Source of the DNA: Thiohalospira sp051746205
GTDB lineage: Bacteria; Pseudomonadota; Gammaproteobacteria; Thiohalospirales; Thiohalospiraceae
Assembly (NCBI GenBank): GCA_051746205.1
Contig: JBNJEU010000003.1
Coordinates: forward strand, 1 to 64,000
Reading direction: 5' to 3'
DNA: 64,000 nt
This document shows positions 1 through 8,287 of this stretch, one piece after another (position 1 is the first letter of the stretch; each line of letters begins with the position of its first letter). The translations under genes were made by a program, and so were the position numbers. The notes beneath the pieces are model-generated. The model ran no database searches. It was not told where the DNA came from and was given only the letters and a program-made list of their open reading frames with translations.

Positions 1-549
1 ACCGCCCTGGTCGCCGCCCACGGCTGGTGGCATCCCGACTGGGTCGGCCCCTTCTACCCCGACGACATGCCCGAGGAGTGGCAGCTCACCTACTACGCCA
101 ACTTCTTCCACACGGTGGTGATCCCGGCCGCCGCCTGGGGCGACGATCCGGCGGCACAGGCCGCGCAGTGGCGCGAGGATGTCCACGACAAGTTCGTCTT
201 CGTCGCCGAGACGCCGGCCCCGGCGGCGGGGCTGGAGGCGCTCGGCGACGCGCTGCTGGGGACGGTGGGCGAGGGCGCCGCGGGGCGGTGGCTGCATGCC
301 GAGGGCGATCTGACCGCCGCCACGCCGGAGGCGCCGCTGCTGGCGGTGGGCGAGGCGGGTCCGGGGCTGGTGATCGCCGCCCTGCCGGCGGCGGAGGGCG
401 ACGCAATGGCCCTGCGCCGCGCCTGGGAGGCACTGCGCGATGCCGCCCCGGTCGGCGCGCGGGTGCTGCTGGTGGTCCGTGGCGAGGAACCATCCACGCC
501 GCCGGTGCTGGAACAGGCGCGCACCGTGGCGGAACTGCTCGGATTGTGA
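1..549 (+). CDS. DUF72-like protein, 5' end cut by the window
   Basis: The frame is open from the first base to a TGA at 547-549, so the start lies outside the window; 182 residues are visible. The visible N-terminal part (HGWWHPDWVGPFYPDDMPEE, then TYYANFFHTVVIPAAAW) resembles the beginning of DUF72/YecE-family proteins, which start with a TSGW..-W.G.FYP pattern followed by YA..F.TVE. The rest is alanine- and glycine-rich and shorter than the usual ~240-residue DUF72 protein, so this may be a reduced or divergent member. The function of the family is not established. It ends 48 bases before mlaF on the same strand; nothing links it functionally to that operon. Confidence 0.55.
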   Translation, partial: TALVAAHGWWHPDWVGPFYPDDMPEEWQLTYYANFFHTVVIPAAAWGDDPAAQAAQWREDVHDKFVFVAETPAPAAGLEALGDALLGTVGEGAAGRWLHAEGDLTAATPEAPLLAVGEAGPGLVIAALPAAEGDAMALRRAWEALRDAAPVGARVLLVVRGEEPSTPPVLEQARTVAELLGL

Positions 550-597
550 TTAGAATGGCCACCATCCGCACGACGCGGGATGACAGCTGAGGAGCCG

Positions 598-1416
598 ATG
601 GTGGCCGAACAACCGGTGGTGGAACTGCGCGACGTGACCTTCGGGTACTCCGAGCGCCCGATCATGGACGGGGTCAGCCTCACCATCCCGCGGGGTCGGG
701 TCACCGCCATCATGGGCCCCAGCGGGACCGGCAAGACGACGCTGCTGCGCCTCATCGGCGGGGAGATTCTCCCGCGCTCCGGCAGTGTCCGGGTCACCGA
801 CCAGGAGGTGCCGAAGCTCAACCGCCGCGACCTCTTCGAGATGCGCAAGCGTCTGGGGATGCTGTTCCAGAGCGGCGCGCTGTTCACCGACCTCTCCGTC
901 TACGACAACGTTGCCTTCCCGCTGCGCGAGCACACCCGGCTCTCCGAGGCGCTCATTCGCCATCTGGTGCTGATGAAGCTGGAAGCGGTGGGGCTGCGCG
1001 GCGCCCGCGACCTGATGCCGGCGGAGCTCTCCGGCGGCATGGCGCGCCGGGCGGCGATGGCGCGCGCCATCGCCCTGGACCCGACCCTCATGCTCTACGA
1101 TGAGCCGTTCACCGGTCAGGACCCCATCTCCATGGGCATCCTGGTGAAGCTCATCCGCGAACTCAACGACGCCCTGGGGATGACCAGCATCGTGGTCTCC
1201 CACGACGTCGCCGAGACCAGTTCCATCGCCGACTACGTCTACCTCGTCTCCGGCGGCAGGGTGGTGGACCAGGGGACGCCGCAGGCGTTGCAGGAGCAGG
1301 GGACGGAATGGACGCGGCAGTTCATGAGCGGGCTGCCGGACGGGCCGGTGCCGTTCCACTACCCCGCCGATCCCTTCCGCGACGACCTGCTGACCGGCAC
1401 GGAGGCGCGCCGATGA
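598..1416 (+). CDS. mlaF: Phospholipid ABC transporter ATP-binding protein MlaF
   Basis: ATPase of the Mla system, which moves phospholipids between the outer and inner membranes; it works as a cytoplasmic dimer on MlaE. The 272-residue protein has Walker A (GPSGTGKTT), the MlaF-type stretch FQSGALFTD, the ABC signature LSGGMARR, Walker B (LMLYDEPF) and the switch histidine in VVSHDV. The C-terminal DGPVPFHYPADPFRDDLL closely matches the MlaF tail that contacts MlaB. ATG 598 was chosen because GAGGAG lies four bases upstream; an in-frame ATG at 580 is possible but has a poorer ribosome binding site. The stop overlaps the mlaE start. Confidence 0.95.
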   Translation: MVAEQPVVELRDVTFGYSERPIMDGVSLTIPRGRVTAIMGPSGTGKTTLLRLIGGEILPRSGSVRVTDQEVPKLNRRDLFEMRKRLGMLFQSGALFTDLSVYDNVAFPLREHTRLSEALIRHLVLMKLEAVGLRGARDLMPAELSGGMARRAAMARAIALDPTLMLYDEPFTGQDPISMGILVKLIRELNDALGMTSIVVSHDVAETSSIADYVYLVSGGRVVDQGTPQALQEQGTEWTRQFMSGLPDGPVPFHYPADPFRDDLLTGTEARR

Positions 1417-2210
1417 TGAACTGGCTCCTGGAACGGGTGCGGCGCCTGGGCCGCCAGGTCATGGACGGCGGCGCCAGCCTCGGCCGCTCGACCCTGCTGC
1501 TGCTGGCGATGCTGCGCCACTCCACGGTGCTGTTCACGCGGCCGGCGCTGGTGGTCGCCCAGATCTACAACGTCGGCGTGCTGTCGCTGCTGATCATCCT
1601 GGTCTCCGGGCTGTTCGTCGGCATGGTGCTCGGGTTGCAGCTCTACGTGACCATGGTCAACTTCGGCGCCGAGCAGTCGCTGGGGGCAGTGATCGCCCTG
1701 TCGCTGCTGCGCGAGCTGGGGCCGGTGGTCGCCGCGCTGCTCTTCGCCGGTCGCGCCGGTTCCGCGCTGGCCGCCGAGATCGGCCTGATGAAGGCGACCG
1801 AACAGCTCTCCGGCATGGCGATGATGGCGGTCGACCCGGTGCGCCGGGTGCTGGCGCCGCGCATGGTCGCCGCCATCATCAGCCTGCCGCTGCTGGCGGC
1901 CATCTTCAGCGCCGTGGCCCTGATGGGGGGCTACGGTGTGGCCGTGGGGCTGCTGGGGCTGGAGGAGAGCACCTACTGGAACCAGATGCGCAACAACGTC
2001 GATCTTTTCGATGATGTGCTCAATGGTGTCATCAAGAGCATCGTCTTCGGCGTGGTGGCCGGCTGGATCGCCCTCTATCAGGGCTATGCGGCGAACCCCA
2101 CGTCCGAGGGCGTCAGCCGCGCCACCACCCGTACGGTGGTCTATACCTCCCTGGCGGTGCTGGGGCTGGACTTCATTCTCACCGCACTGATGTTTGGAGA
2201 TACGGTATGA
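1413..2210 (+). CDS. mlaE: Phospholipid ABC transporter permease MlaE
   Basis: Inner-membrane permease of the Mla transporter, partner of MlaF and MlaD. It has 265 residues (E. coli MlaE is about 260) with an amphipathic N-terminus and five to six hydrophobic segments, including LLIILVSGLFVGMVLGLQL and the conserved permease stretch LRELGPVVAALLFAGRAGSA. The open frame extends upstream to 1308, but ATG 1413 has GGAGG seven bases before it and overlaps the mlaF stop as ATGA. An ATG at 1416 is equally possible. The C-terminus keeps the family ending with TRTVVYTSLAVLGLDFILT. Confidence 0.95.
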   Translation: MMNWLLERVRRLGRQVMDGGASLGRSTLLLLAMLRHSTVLFTRPALVVAQIYNVGVLSLLIILVSGLFVGMVLGLQLYVTMVNFGAEQSLGAVIALSLLRELGPVVAALLFAGRAGSALAAEIGLMKATEQLSGMAMMAVDPVRRVLAPRMVAAIISLPLLAAIFSAVALMGGYGVAVGLLGLEESTYWNQMRNNVDLFDDVLNGVIKSIVFGVVAGWIALYQGYAANPTSEGVSRATTRTVVYTSLAVLGLDFILTALMFGDTV

Positions 2211-2680
2211 ACTCTTCCCGCGCAATGGAGATGGGCGTCGGCCTGTTCGTGATCATCGGCGTGGCGGCCCTGCTGATGCTGGCCCTGCAGGCGAGCAACA
2301 TGGCCACCTACACCGACGACGACGGCTACGAGGTGATCGCCCGCTTCGACAACATCGGTGGTCTCAACGTGCGCGCGCCGGTGCGCGTGGCAGGGGTGCG
2401 CGTCGGCCGGGTGGCGGCGATCGACTACGACCCGGAGAGTTACCAGGCGCGGGTGGTGCTGCGGATGCAGCAGGAGTACGAGTTCCCGATGGACACCACC
2501 GCCAGCATCTACACCAACGGCCTGCTGGGCGAGAACTACATCAGCATGGACCCCGGCGGCTCCTTCGAGATGCTGCGCGAGGGCGACCGGATCCAGATCA
2601 CCCAGTCGGCGATGGTGCTGGAGCAGCTCATCGGCCGGTTCCTGTTCGACGAGGGGGGCGGGGATTCGGATGGCCAGTAA
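2207..2680 (+). CDS. mlaD: MCE-domain lipid-binding protein MlaD
   Basis: Periplasmic, membrane-anchored MCE protein that forms a hexameric ring over MlaE and passes lipid to the transporter. The 157 residues comprise one N-terminal transmembrane helix (about 10-28) and an MCE domain (about 40-118) with the typical DNIGGLNVRAPVRVAGVRVG. A hydrophobic C-terminal helix (AMVLEQLIGRFLF) follows, as in MlaD, where this part lines the central pore. The start overlaps the mlaE stop as ATGA. In E. coli and Pseudomonas the next gene is mlaC, but here mlaB already begins inside the mlaD 3' end. Confidence 0.93.
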   Translation: MNSSRAMEMGVGLFVIIGVAALLMLALQASNMATYTDDDGYEVIARFDNIGGLNVRAPVRVAGVRVGRVAAIDYDPESYQARVVLRMQQEYEFPMDTTASIYTNGLLGENYISMDPGGSFEMLREGDRIQITQSAMVLEQLIGRFLFDEGGGDSDGQ

Positions 2681-2966
2681 CGAGACGGCGCGGCTGGTGG
2701 TCGGCAAGGACGGGAGCCATCGGCTGGAAGGGGAGTTGACCTTTGCCTCGGTGCCGAAGCTGGCCGCCGCGCATCCGCGCCATCCGGCCACCACCATCGA
2801 CCTCGGCGGCGTGACCCGCGCCGACAGCGCCGGTCTGGCGCTGCTGCTGGAGTGGCTGCGCACCGCCGGGGAGGCGGGCGAGGAGCTGGTCTATCGCGAC
2901 CTTCCCGAGCAGCTGGCCGCCATCGCCCGGGTCAGCAATCTGGCCGATCTGCTGCCGGCGAGCTGA
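2670..2966 (+). CDS. mlaB: STAS-domain protein MlaB
   Basis: Small cytoplasmic STAS protein that binds MlaF and is needed for transporter activity. The 98-residue product has a STAS core with the loop DLGGVTRADSAGLALLLEWL, where D-S-A-G is the conserved turn. The frame is open far upstream, but ATG 2670 lies just after a purine-rich GAGGGGGGCGGGG stretch and overlaps the last codons of mlaD by 11 bases, which implies translational coupling. The direct mlaD-mlaB junction leaves no room for mlaC. The gene converges with the cNMP-binding gene, with only 11 bases between the two stops. Confidence 0.85.
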   Translation: MASNETARLVVGKDGSHRLEGELTFASVPKLAAAHPRHPATTIDLGGVTRADSAGLALLLEWLRTAGEAGEELVYRDLPEQLAAIARVSNLADLLPAS

Positions 2967-2977
2967 CCGCCTCCGCG

Positions 2978-3520
2978 CTAGACGGCGCCCTTCTCCAGAC
3001 ACTCGTTGTAGAGCCTGATGATCTTGTCCGGTGCCAGGCACTGGGCGGCGGCCTGCGCGCTGAGGCCGAGCAGCTCCTGGTTGACGTAGGCCTGGCGGGT
3101 GGCGAGGCGGTCGAGGATGGCGTAGGCGATCTTGTAGGCGACCAGGTCGTTGTTCGCCAGCCGCTCGTGGAAGCCGTCGGCGTCGATGCGCACCAGCTCG
3201 GCCGGCTGGATGACCTCCACCGTGGCCGAGCGCGGCTCGCCCTTGATCAGGGCCATCTCGCCGAACACCGTCTCGGCCCGGAGGCTGGCCAGTTCGCAGG
3301 GTTCGCCGTTGTCCTGCTTGAGGACGCGGACCGCGCCGCGATGGAGGATGTAGAGGTCGCGCGAGGTGTCGCCCTCGTGGATGAAGCGCTGGCCGATCGG
3401 CAGTGCGTAGCGCTGGCAGATGTCCTCCACCGCGATGCGTTCGGCGCCGTCCAGCGAGCCGAAGAACGCGATGTCGTTCAGAAGTCCTGTCTCCGTGGCC
3501 GTGTCCTGGCTCAAGGCCAT
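2978..3520 (-). CDS. Stand-alone cyclic-nucleotide-binding-domain protein
   Basis: A 180-residue protein made mostly of one Crp-type cNMP-binding beta-barrel. The phosphate-binding cassette is recognisable as FGEMALIKGEPRSATVEV, with the Gly-Glu and Arg-Ser-Ala-Thr positions used for cNMP binding, and ILHRGAVRVLKQ is a typical barrel strand pair. The C-terminal ~45 residues are helical, with no helix-turn-helix visible, so this is not a classical Crp/Fnr transcription factor. ATG 3520 follows AAGGGAGGG; the frame extends to 3562. The ligand is unknown. It lies downstream of the his genes on the same strand, but 69 bases away. Confidence 0.8.
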   Translation of the reverse strand: MALSQDTATETGLLNDIAFFGSLDGAERIAVEDICQRYALPIGQRFIHEGDTSRDLYILHRGAVRVLKQDNGEPCELASLRAETVFGEMALIKGEPRSATVEVIQPAELVRIDADGFHERLANNDLVAYKIAYAILDRLATRQAYVNQELLGLSAQAAAQCLAPDKIIRLYNECLEKGAV

Positions 3521-3589
3521 CCCTCCCTTAGTCGTTCCACTCGCCGGATCGTAATCGACCATCGGGCCGGCGACTACCCCTCGACCGGG

Positions 3590-4684
3590 TCAGTCGGCGG
3601 CGAGCGCCGCGTCCAGTGCTGCCAGGAAGCGGTCGTTCTCCTCCGGCGTGCCGACGGTGACCCGCAGGCAGTCGGTCAGCGTGCCACCGGCCCCGGAGAG
3701 ATCCTTGATCAGGACGCCGCCCCGGTCGCGCAGGTGTTCGAATACGGCGCGCGCACGTGCGGCGGGGGTGCGGAAGAGGATGAAGTTGGCGGCGCTGGGA
3801 TGGACCGTCAGCCCCGGTCGCGCCGTCAGTGCGTCGTGCAGGCGAGCCCGTTCGGCGCGGATGGCCTCGGCCTGGCGCTCGAAGGGGGCCCAGTGGGTCA
3901 GGGCGAAGCGGGCGCTGACCTGGGTGAGGCTGTTGATGTTGTAGGGCAGCCGCAGCTTCTCGAACTCGGCCAGCCAGTCCGGGTGGCCGATGGCGAAACC
4001 GAGGCGCAGACCGGCCAGCCCGGTCTTCGACAGGGTGCGCAGCACCACCAGGTCGGGGTGGTCGGCCAGCGCCCCGAGCCAGCTGCGACCGGCGAAGGCG
4101 TGGTAGGCCTCGTCGATGACCACCAGACCCGGCGCGGCGTCGAGGATGGCGGCGATGGCGTCGGCGTCGAACAGGTTGCCGGTGGGGTTGTTGGGGTAGG
4201 CGAGGAAGACCAGCGCCGGCTGGTGCTCGGCGATGGCCGCCAGCATCGCCGCGCGGTCGAGGCCGAAGTCGGTCGTCCGCAGCGGCACGCCGACATAGCG
4301 CATCCCCAGCGCCTCGGCCAGGATCCGGTACATGGCGAAGCCGGGCTCCGGGGTGACCACGGTCCGGTCCGGGCCGGCCAGCGCCTCGATGATGATCTGG
4401 ATGATCTCGTCGGAGCCGTTGCCCAGCAGCAGCTCGGTGCCCGCCGGGGGGGCGAGGCCGTCGCGCAGGGCGGTCCTGAGTTCGCGGGCGGCGGCATCCG
4501 GGTAGCGGTTCACCGCCACTTCGCCCAGTGCTTCCAGCCACGGTGCGCGCAGTTCCTCGGGCCACGGCCACGGGTTCTCCATGGCGTCGAGCTTCACCAG
4601 GCCGTCGGCGTCGGCCACCCGGTAGGCGGTCAGTTCGCGAACGGCCGGACGGACCCAGTCTCCGGCGCGGCTCGTCGGGGCCAT
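3590..4684 (-). CDS. hisC: Histidinol-phosphate aminotransferase
   Basis: PLP-dependent fold-type I aminotransferase converting imidazole-acetol phosphate and glutamate to histidinol phosphate in histidine synthesis. It has 364 residues, the usual length. Visible landmarks are the N-terminal KLDAMENPWPWPEEL (the HisC LDANENP motif), GNGSDEIIQ, the nucleotide-fold AYPNNPTGN, DEAYHAF with the PLP-contacting Asp and Tyr, the Schiff-base lysine in TLSKTGLAGLRLGFAIG, and a C-terminal LRVTVGTPEEN with the substrate-binding Arg. It is the last gene of the minus-strand hisG-hisD-hisC run, separated from hisD by a single base. Confidence 0.95.
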   Translation of the reverse strand: MAPTSRAGDWVRPAVRELTAYRVADADGLVKLDAMENPWPWPEELRAPWLEALGEVAVNRYPDAAARELRTALRDGLAPPAGTELLLGNGSDEIIQIIIEALAGPDRTVVTPEPGFAMYRILAEALGMRYVGVPLRTTDFGLDRAAMLAAIAEHQPALVFLAYPNNPTGNLFDADAIAAILDAAPGLVVIDEAYHAFAGRSWLGALADHPDLVVLRTLSKTGLAGLRLGFAIGHPDWLAEFEKLRLPYNINSLTQVSARFALTHWAPFERQAEAIRAERARLHDALTARPGLTVHPSAANFILFRTPAARARAVFEHLRDRGGVLIKDLSGAGGTLTDCLRVTVGTPEENDRFLAALDAALAAD

Positions 4685-4685
4685 C

Positions 4686-6002
4686 TCAGCGCCCTTCGCC
4701 GCCGTCGGTGATGCGCAGACGCGCGGCGGCGGCGTGGGCGGCCAGCCCCTCGCCGTCGGCCAGGGCCGCGGCGGTGCGGCCGAGATCGGCGGCGCCGGCG
4801 GCCGAGCAGCCGATGAGGCTGGAGCGCTTCTGGAAGTCGTAGACCCCCAGCGGCGAGGAGAAGCGCGCCGTGCGCGAGGTCGGCAGCACGTGGTTCGGTC
4901 CGGCGCAGTAGTCGCCGATGGACTCGGAGGTGTAGCGGCCCATGAAGATGGCCCCGGCGTGGCGGATGCGCGGCAGCAGGGCGTCGGGATCGGCCACCGA
5001 CAGCTCCAGGTGCTCCGGGGCGATGTGGTTGGCGATGGTGGTCGCCTCGGTCAGGTCGCGACAGTGGATCAGGGCGCCGCGCCCGGCCAGCGAAGTGCGG
5101 ATGACCTCGGCGCGCGGCATCTCCGCCAGCAGCCGTTCCATGGCCTCGGCCACCCGGTCGATGAAGGCGGCGTCGGGGCAGAGCAGGATCGCCTGGGCGT
5201 CCTCGTCGTGCTCCGCCTGGGAGAAGAGGTCCATGGCCACCCAGTCGGGCTCGGTTCCGCCGTCGCAGATGACCAGGATCTCCGACGGTCCGGCGACCAT
5301 GTCGATGCCGACGGTGCCGAAGACCATGCGCTTGGCGGTGGCCACGTAGATGTTGCCGGGACCGACGATCTTGTCCACCGCCGGGATGCTTTCCGTCCCG
5401 AAGGCCAGCGCCGCCACCGCCTGGGCGCCGCCGATGGTGATGACGCGATCGACGCCGGCCACGGCGGCGGCGGCCAGCACCAGGTCGTTGACCTCGCCGT
5501 CGGGGGCGGGGACCACCATCACCAGCTGCTCGACCCCGGCGACCTTCGCCGGCACCGCGTTCATCAGTACCGACGAAGGGTAGGCGGCCTTGCCGCCGGG
5601 GACATAGAGGCCGACGCGCTCCAGCGCGGTGACCTGCTGGCCGAGGCGGGTGCCGTCGGCCTCGGTGTACTCCCAGGACCCCTGCTTCTGGTGGGCGTGG
5701 TAGGCGCGAATGCGCTCGGCGGCCGCTTCCAGGGCGCTGCGTTGCGCCGCCGGCAGGCCGTCGCGGGCGGCGGCCAGACGCTCGGCGGGCAGTTCCAGTT
5801 CGGCCATGGTGGTGACATCACGCCGGTCCAGACGATTGGTGTGGCGCAGCAGAGCGACGTCGCCGTCGCGGCGGACGTCGTCGAGGATGGCGCGCACGGT
5901 GCGCTCCACCTCCTCGCCGGCGCCCTCTTCCCAGGCGAGCAGGGTGTCGAGGCGGGCGCGGAAATCGGCCTGGCCGGTTTCCAGACGGGTGATGGCCACC
6001 AT
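4686..6002 (-). CDS. hisD: Histidinol dehydrogenase
   Basis: Zinc-dependent NAD enzyme performing the last two steps of histidine synthesis (histidinol to histidine). The 438-residue protein shows the family signature: GLYVPGGKAAYPSSVLMNA, GGAQAVAALAFGTESIP, VDKIVGPGNIYVA, GPSEILVICD, SQAEHDEDAQ (zinc ligands Gln and His) and NHIAPEHLEL (catalytic Glu and His). ATG 6002 overlaps the hisG stop as TGATG; a TTG one codon upstream is in frame but less likely. The C-terminal GLAAHAAAARLRI matches family ends. Confidence 0.96.
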   Translation of the reverse strand: MVAITRLETGQADFRARLDTLLAWEEGAGEEVERTVRAILDDVRRDGDVALLRHTNRLDRRDVTTMAELELPAERLAAARDGLPAAQRSALEAAAERIRAYHAHQKQGSWEYTEADGTRLGQQVTALERVGLYVPGGKAAYPSSVLMNAVPAKVAGVEQLVMVVPAPDGEVNDLVLAAAAVAGVDRVITIGGAQAVAALAFGTESIPAVDKIVGPGNIYVATAKRMVFGTVGIDMVAGPSEILVICDGGTEPDWVAMDLFSQAEHDEDAQAILLCPDAAFIDRVAEAMERLLAEMPRAEVIRTSLAGRGALIHCRDLTEATTIANHIAPEHLELSVADPDALLPRIRHAGAIFMGRYTSESIGDYCAGPNHVLPTSRTARFSSPLGVYDFQKRSSLIGCSAAGAADLGRTAAALADGEGLAAHAAAARLRITDGGEGR

Positions 6003-6646
6003 CAATCGGCCTCCCCGGCGGCCAGGGCCGCCTCCATGTGGGCGACGAACTCGCGCAGCTCGGCGTGGCGCAGCTTCATGGAGACCTTGTTGACGATGAG
6101 CCGGGAGCTGACGTCGGCGATGTGCTCCTGGGGCTCGAGGCCGTTGGCACGCAGGGTGTTGCCGGTGTCGACCACGTCGACGATGGCGTCGGCCAGACCC
6201 ATGAGCGGCGCCAGCTCCATGGAGCCGTAGAGCTTGATGATCTCGACCTGCTCGCCGCGCTCGGCGTAGTAGCGCCGCGCGATGTTGACGTACTTGGTGG
6301 CGATGCGCCGTCGGCCGGCCGGCTCGCCGCCACCGACCCGGCCGGCGACCATCAGCCGGCAGCGGGCGATGCCGAGATCCAGCGGTTCATACAGGCCGTG
6401 GCCGCCGTGCTCCATGAGCACGTCCTTGCCGGCGACGCCGATGTCGGCGGCGCCGTGCTCCACGTAGGTGGGGACGTCGGAGGCGCGCACAATGACCAGC
6501 CGCAGGTCGGGGTGGTTGGTCTCCAGGACCAGCTTGCGGCTGGACTCGGGGTCCTCCGCCGGTTCGATGCCGGCGTGGCGCAGCAGCGGCAGGGTCTCTT
6601 CGAAGATCCGCCCCTTGGAGAGTGCCAGGGTGATGGGTCGTGTCAT
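6002..6646 (-). CDS. hisG: ATP phosphoribosyltransferase, short form
   Basis: First enzyme of histidine synthesis, joining ATP and PRPP. At 214 residues it is the short form, which lacks the C-terminal ACT-like regulatory domain of the ~300-residue long form and normally needs HisZ as regulatory partner in a hetero-octamer. Visible motifs are LALSKGRIFEETLPLL at the N-terminus, DIGVAGKDVL, RIATKYVNIARRYY and the PRPP-binding loop ADAIVDVVDTGNTLRANGL. No hisZ is present in the window. It follows murA by 19 bases and overlaps hisD. Confidence 0.95.
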   Translation of the reverse strand: MTRPITLALSKGRIFEETLPLLRHAGIEPAEDPESSRKLVLETNHPDLRLVIVRASDVPTYVEHGAADIGVAGKDVLMEHGGHGLYEPLDLGIARCRLMVAGRVGGGEPAGRRRIATKYVNIARRYYAERGEQVEIIKLYGSMELAPLMGLADAIVDVVDTGNTLRANGLEPQEHIADVSSRLIVNKVSMKLRHAELREFVAHMEAALAAGEAD

Positions 6647-6665
6647 CGGTTGCCTCGTTGCAGAC

Positions 6666-7961
6666 CTAGTAGCCCAGGTCCAGCTTGTCCAGATCCTGTT
6701 CGGTGACGCGGCGGATGCGGGCGCCGAGGCTGGCCAGTTTCTCCTCGATGCACTCGTAGCCGCGATCGATGTGGTAGATGCGATCCACCAGCGTGTGGCC
6801 GTCGGCCACCAGTCCGGCCAGCACCATGCTGGCCGAGGCGCGCAGGTCGGTGGCCATCACCGGCGCGCCGGTCAGCCGCTCGACGCCGGTGATGAAGGCG
6901 GTGTTGCCTTCGATGCGGATGTCCGCCCCCATGCGCTGGAGTTCCTGCACGTGCATGAAGCGGTTCTCGAAGACCGTTTCGGTAACCACGGCGGAGCCCT
7001 CGGCGATGGCGTTGAGGGCCGAGAACTGCGCCTGCATGTCGGTGGGGAAGGCCGGGTACGGGGCGGTGTGGAACGACACCGCCTTCGGCCGCCGGCCTCC
7101 CATGTCCAGTTCGATCCAGTCCTCGCCGCACTCCACCGTGGCGCCGGCCTCGCGCAGCTTGCCGATGACGGCGTCGAGGATGCCGGGTCGGGTGTTGCGG
7201 ACCCGGATGCGGCCACCGCTGATGGCCGCCGCCACCAGATAGGTGCCGCTCTCGATGCGGTCGGGCAGCACGCAGTGGGTGGTGCCGTGGAGCCGCTCGA
7301 CGCCCTCGATGGTGACGGTGGAGGTGCCGGCGCCGCTGACCTTCGCGCCCATGGCGTTGAGACAGTCGGCCAGATCCTCCACCTCCGGTTCGCGGGCGGC
7401 GTTCTCCAGCACGGTGGTCCCGCGCGCCAGGGTCGCCGCCATCATCAGGTTTTCGGTGCCGGTCACGGTGACCACGTCCATGACGATGGTGGCTCCGTGC
7501 AGCCCGTTCTCGGGCGTGGTGGCGTGGATGTAGCCGTTGGCCACCTGGATGTCGGCGCCCATGGCGCGCAGCCCCTCCAGGTGGATGTCCACCGGCCGGC
7601 TGCCGATGGCGCAGCCGCCGGGCAGGCTCACCTCGGCCCGGCCGTGGCGCGCCAGCAGCGGGCCGAGGACCAGGATGGAGGCGCGCATGGTCTTCACCAG
7701 CTGGTACGGCGCGCAGTAGCCGGTCAGGGCGGTGGCGTCCGCCTCGATGTTCAGCCGTTCGTCAACCACCAGTCCGACGCCCAGATGGCCCAGCAGTCCG
7801 AGGGTCGTGGTGACGTCGTGGAGGTGGGGAACATTACAGACCGTCACCGGTTCGTCGGCCAGCAGGGTGGCGGCGAGGATCGGCAGCGCCGCGTTCTTCG
7901 CCCCGGATATGCGGACCGCGCCCTCGATGGGACCGTCGCCGGTGATGACCAGTTTGTCCAT
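6666..7961 (-). CDS. murA: UDP-N-acetylglucosamine 1-carboxyvinyltransferase
   Basis: Cytoplasmic enzyme committing UDP-GlcNAc to peptidoglycan synthesis by transferring enolpyruvate from PEP. It has 431 residues, standard length. The inside-out alpha/beta barrel repeats are visible. The N-terminal SGAKNAALPILAATLLADEP carries the conserved Lys-Asn pair. The catalytic Cys of the fosfomycin loop is in SLPGGCAIGSRPVDIH, where it follows Gly-Gly. It sits directly downstream of ibaG, four bases away, as in many gammaproteobacteria. Confidence 0.97.
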   Translation of the reverse strand: MDKLVITGDGPIEGAVRISGAKNAALPILAATLLADEPVTVCNVPHLHDVTTTLGLLGHLGVGLVVDERLNIEADATALTGYCAPYQLVKTMRASILVLGPLLARHGRAEVSLPGGCAIGSRPVDIHLEGLRAMGADIQVANGYIHATTPENGLHGATIVMDVVTVTGTENLMMAATLARGTTVLENAAREPEVEDLADCLNAMGAKVSGAGTSTVTIEGVERLHGTTHCVLPDRIESGTYLVAAAISGGRIRVRNTRPGILDAVIGKLREAGATVECGEDWIELDMGGRRPKAVSFHTAPYPAFPTDMQAQFSALNAIAEGSAVVTETVFENRFMHVQELQRMGADIRIEGNTAFITGVERLTGAPVMATDLRASASMVLAGLVADGHTLVDRIYHIDRGYECIEEKLASLGARIRRVTEQDLDKLDLGY

Positions 7962-7965
7962 GAGG

Positions 7966-8226
7966 TCAGCCGGTGGTCACCTGGAGCTTGCTGGCGCGCT
8001 CCCATTCATCCGGGGTGTACGCCTTGATGGTCAGGGCGTGGAGCTCTCCACTGGTGATGGCGTCGTTGACGGTGGCATAGACCATCTTCTGCTTCTTGAC
8101 CGGCGAGAGACCGGCGAAATCCGGGCTGATGACCACCGCCTGGAAGTGACTGCCGTCACCGTCCACGCGGGCCTCGCTACCCGGGATCCCGTCTTCGATG
8201 CGCTGTTTGACTGTTTCCGGCTCCAT
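7966..8226 (-). CDS. ibaG: BolA/IbaG family protein
   Basis: An 86-residue protein of the BolA fold; IbaG (YrbA) partners monothiol glutaredoxin in iron-sulfur handling and is classically encoded immediately before murA, as here. Visible features are the N-terminal helix EPETVKQRIEDGIPGSEARV, a GDGSHFQAVVISPDFAGLS segment with the conserved His, and the KKQKMVYATVNDAITSGELHALTIKAYTP region split across the C-terminal helix and strand. The open frame extends to 8403, but ATG 8226 is preceded by AGAGGGGA. In E. coli the mla operon lies just upstream of this gene; here it is on the opposite strand more than 5 kb away. Confidence 0.9.
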   Translation of the reverse strand: MEPETVKQRIEDGIPGSEARVDGDGSHFQAVVISPDFAGLSPVKKQKMVYATVNDAITSGELHALTIKAYTPDEWERASKLQVTTG

Positions 8227-8287
8227 TGCACTGTCCCCTCTGGACCGTAATGAACGGAGAAGGATACAAGAAAGGGGGGCGGGGGTG

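Noticed and set aside
551..556. TAGAAT as a possible -10 for the mla operon
   Set aside because: No acceptable -35 at 16-18 bases and no extended -10; too weak to list.
2852..4711. A 619-codon plus-strand open frame across the cNMP-binding and hisC genes
   Set aside because: Antisense to hisC, with low-complexity composition and no homology pattern.
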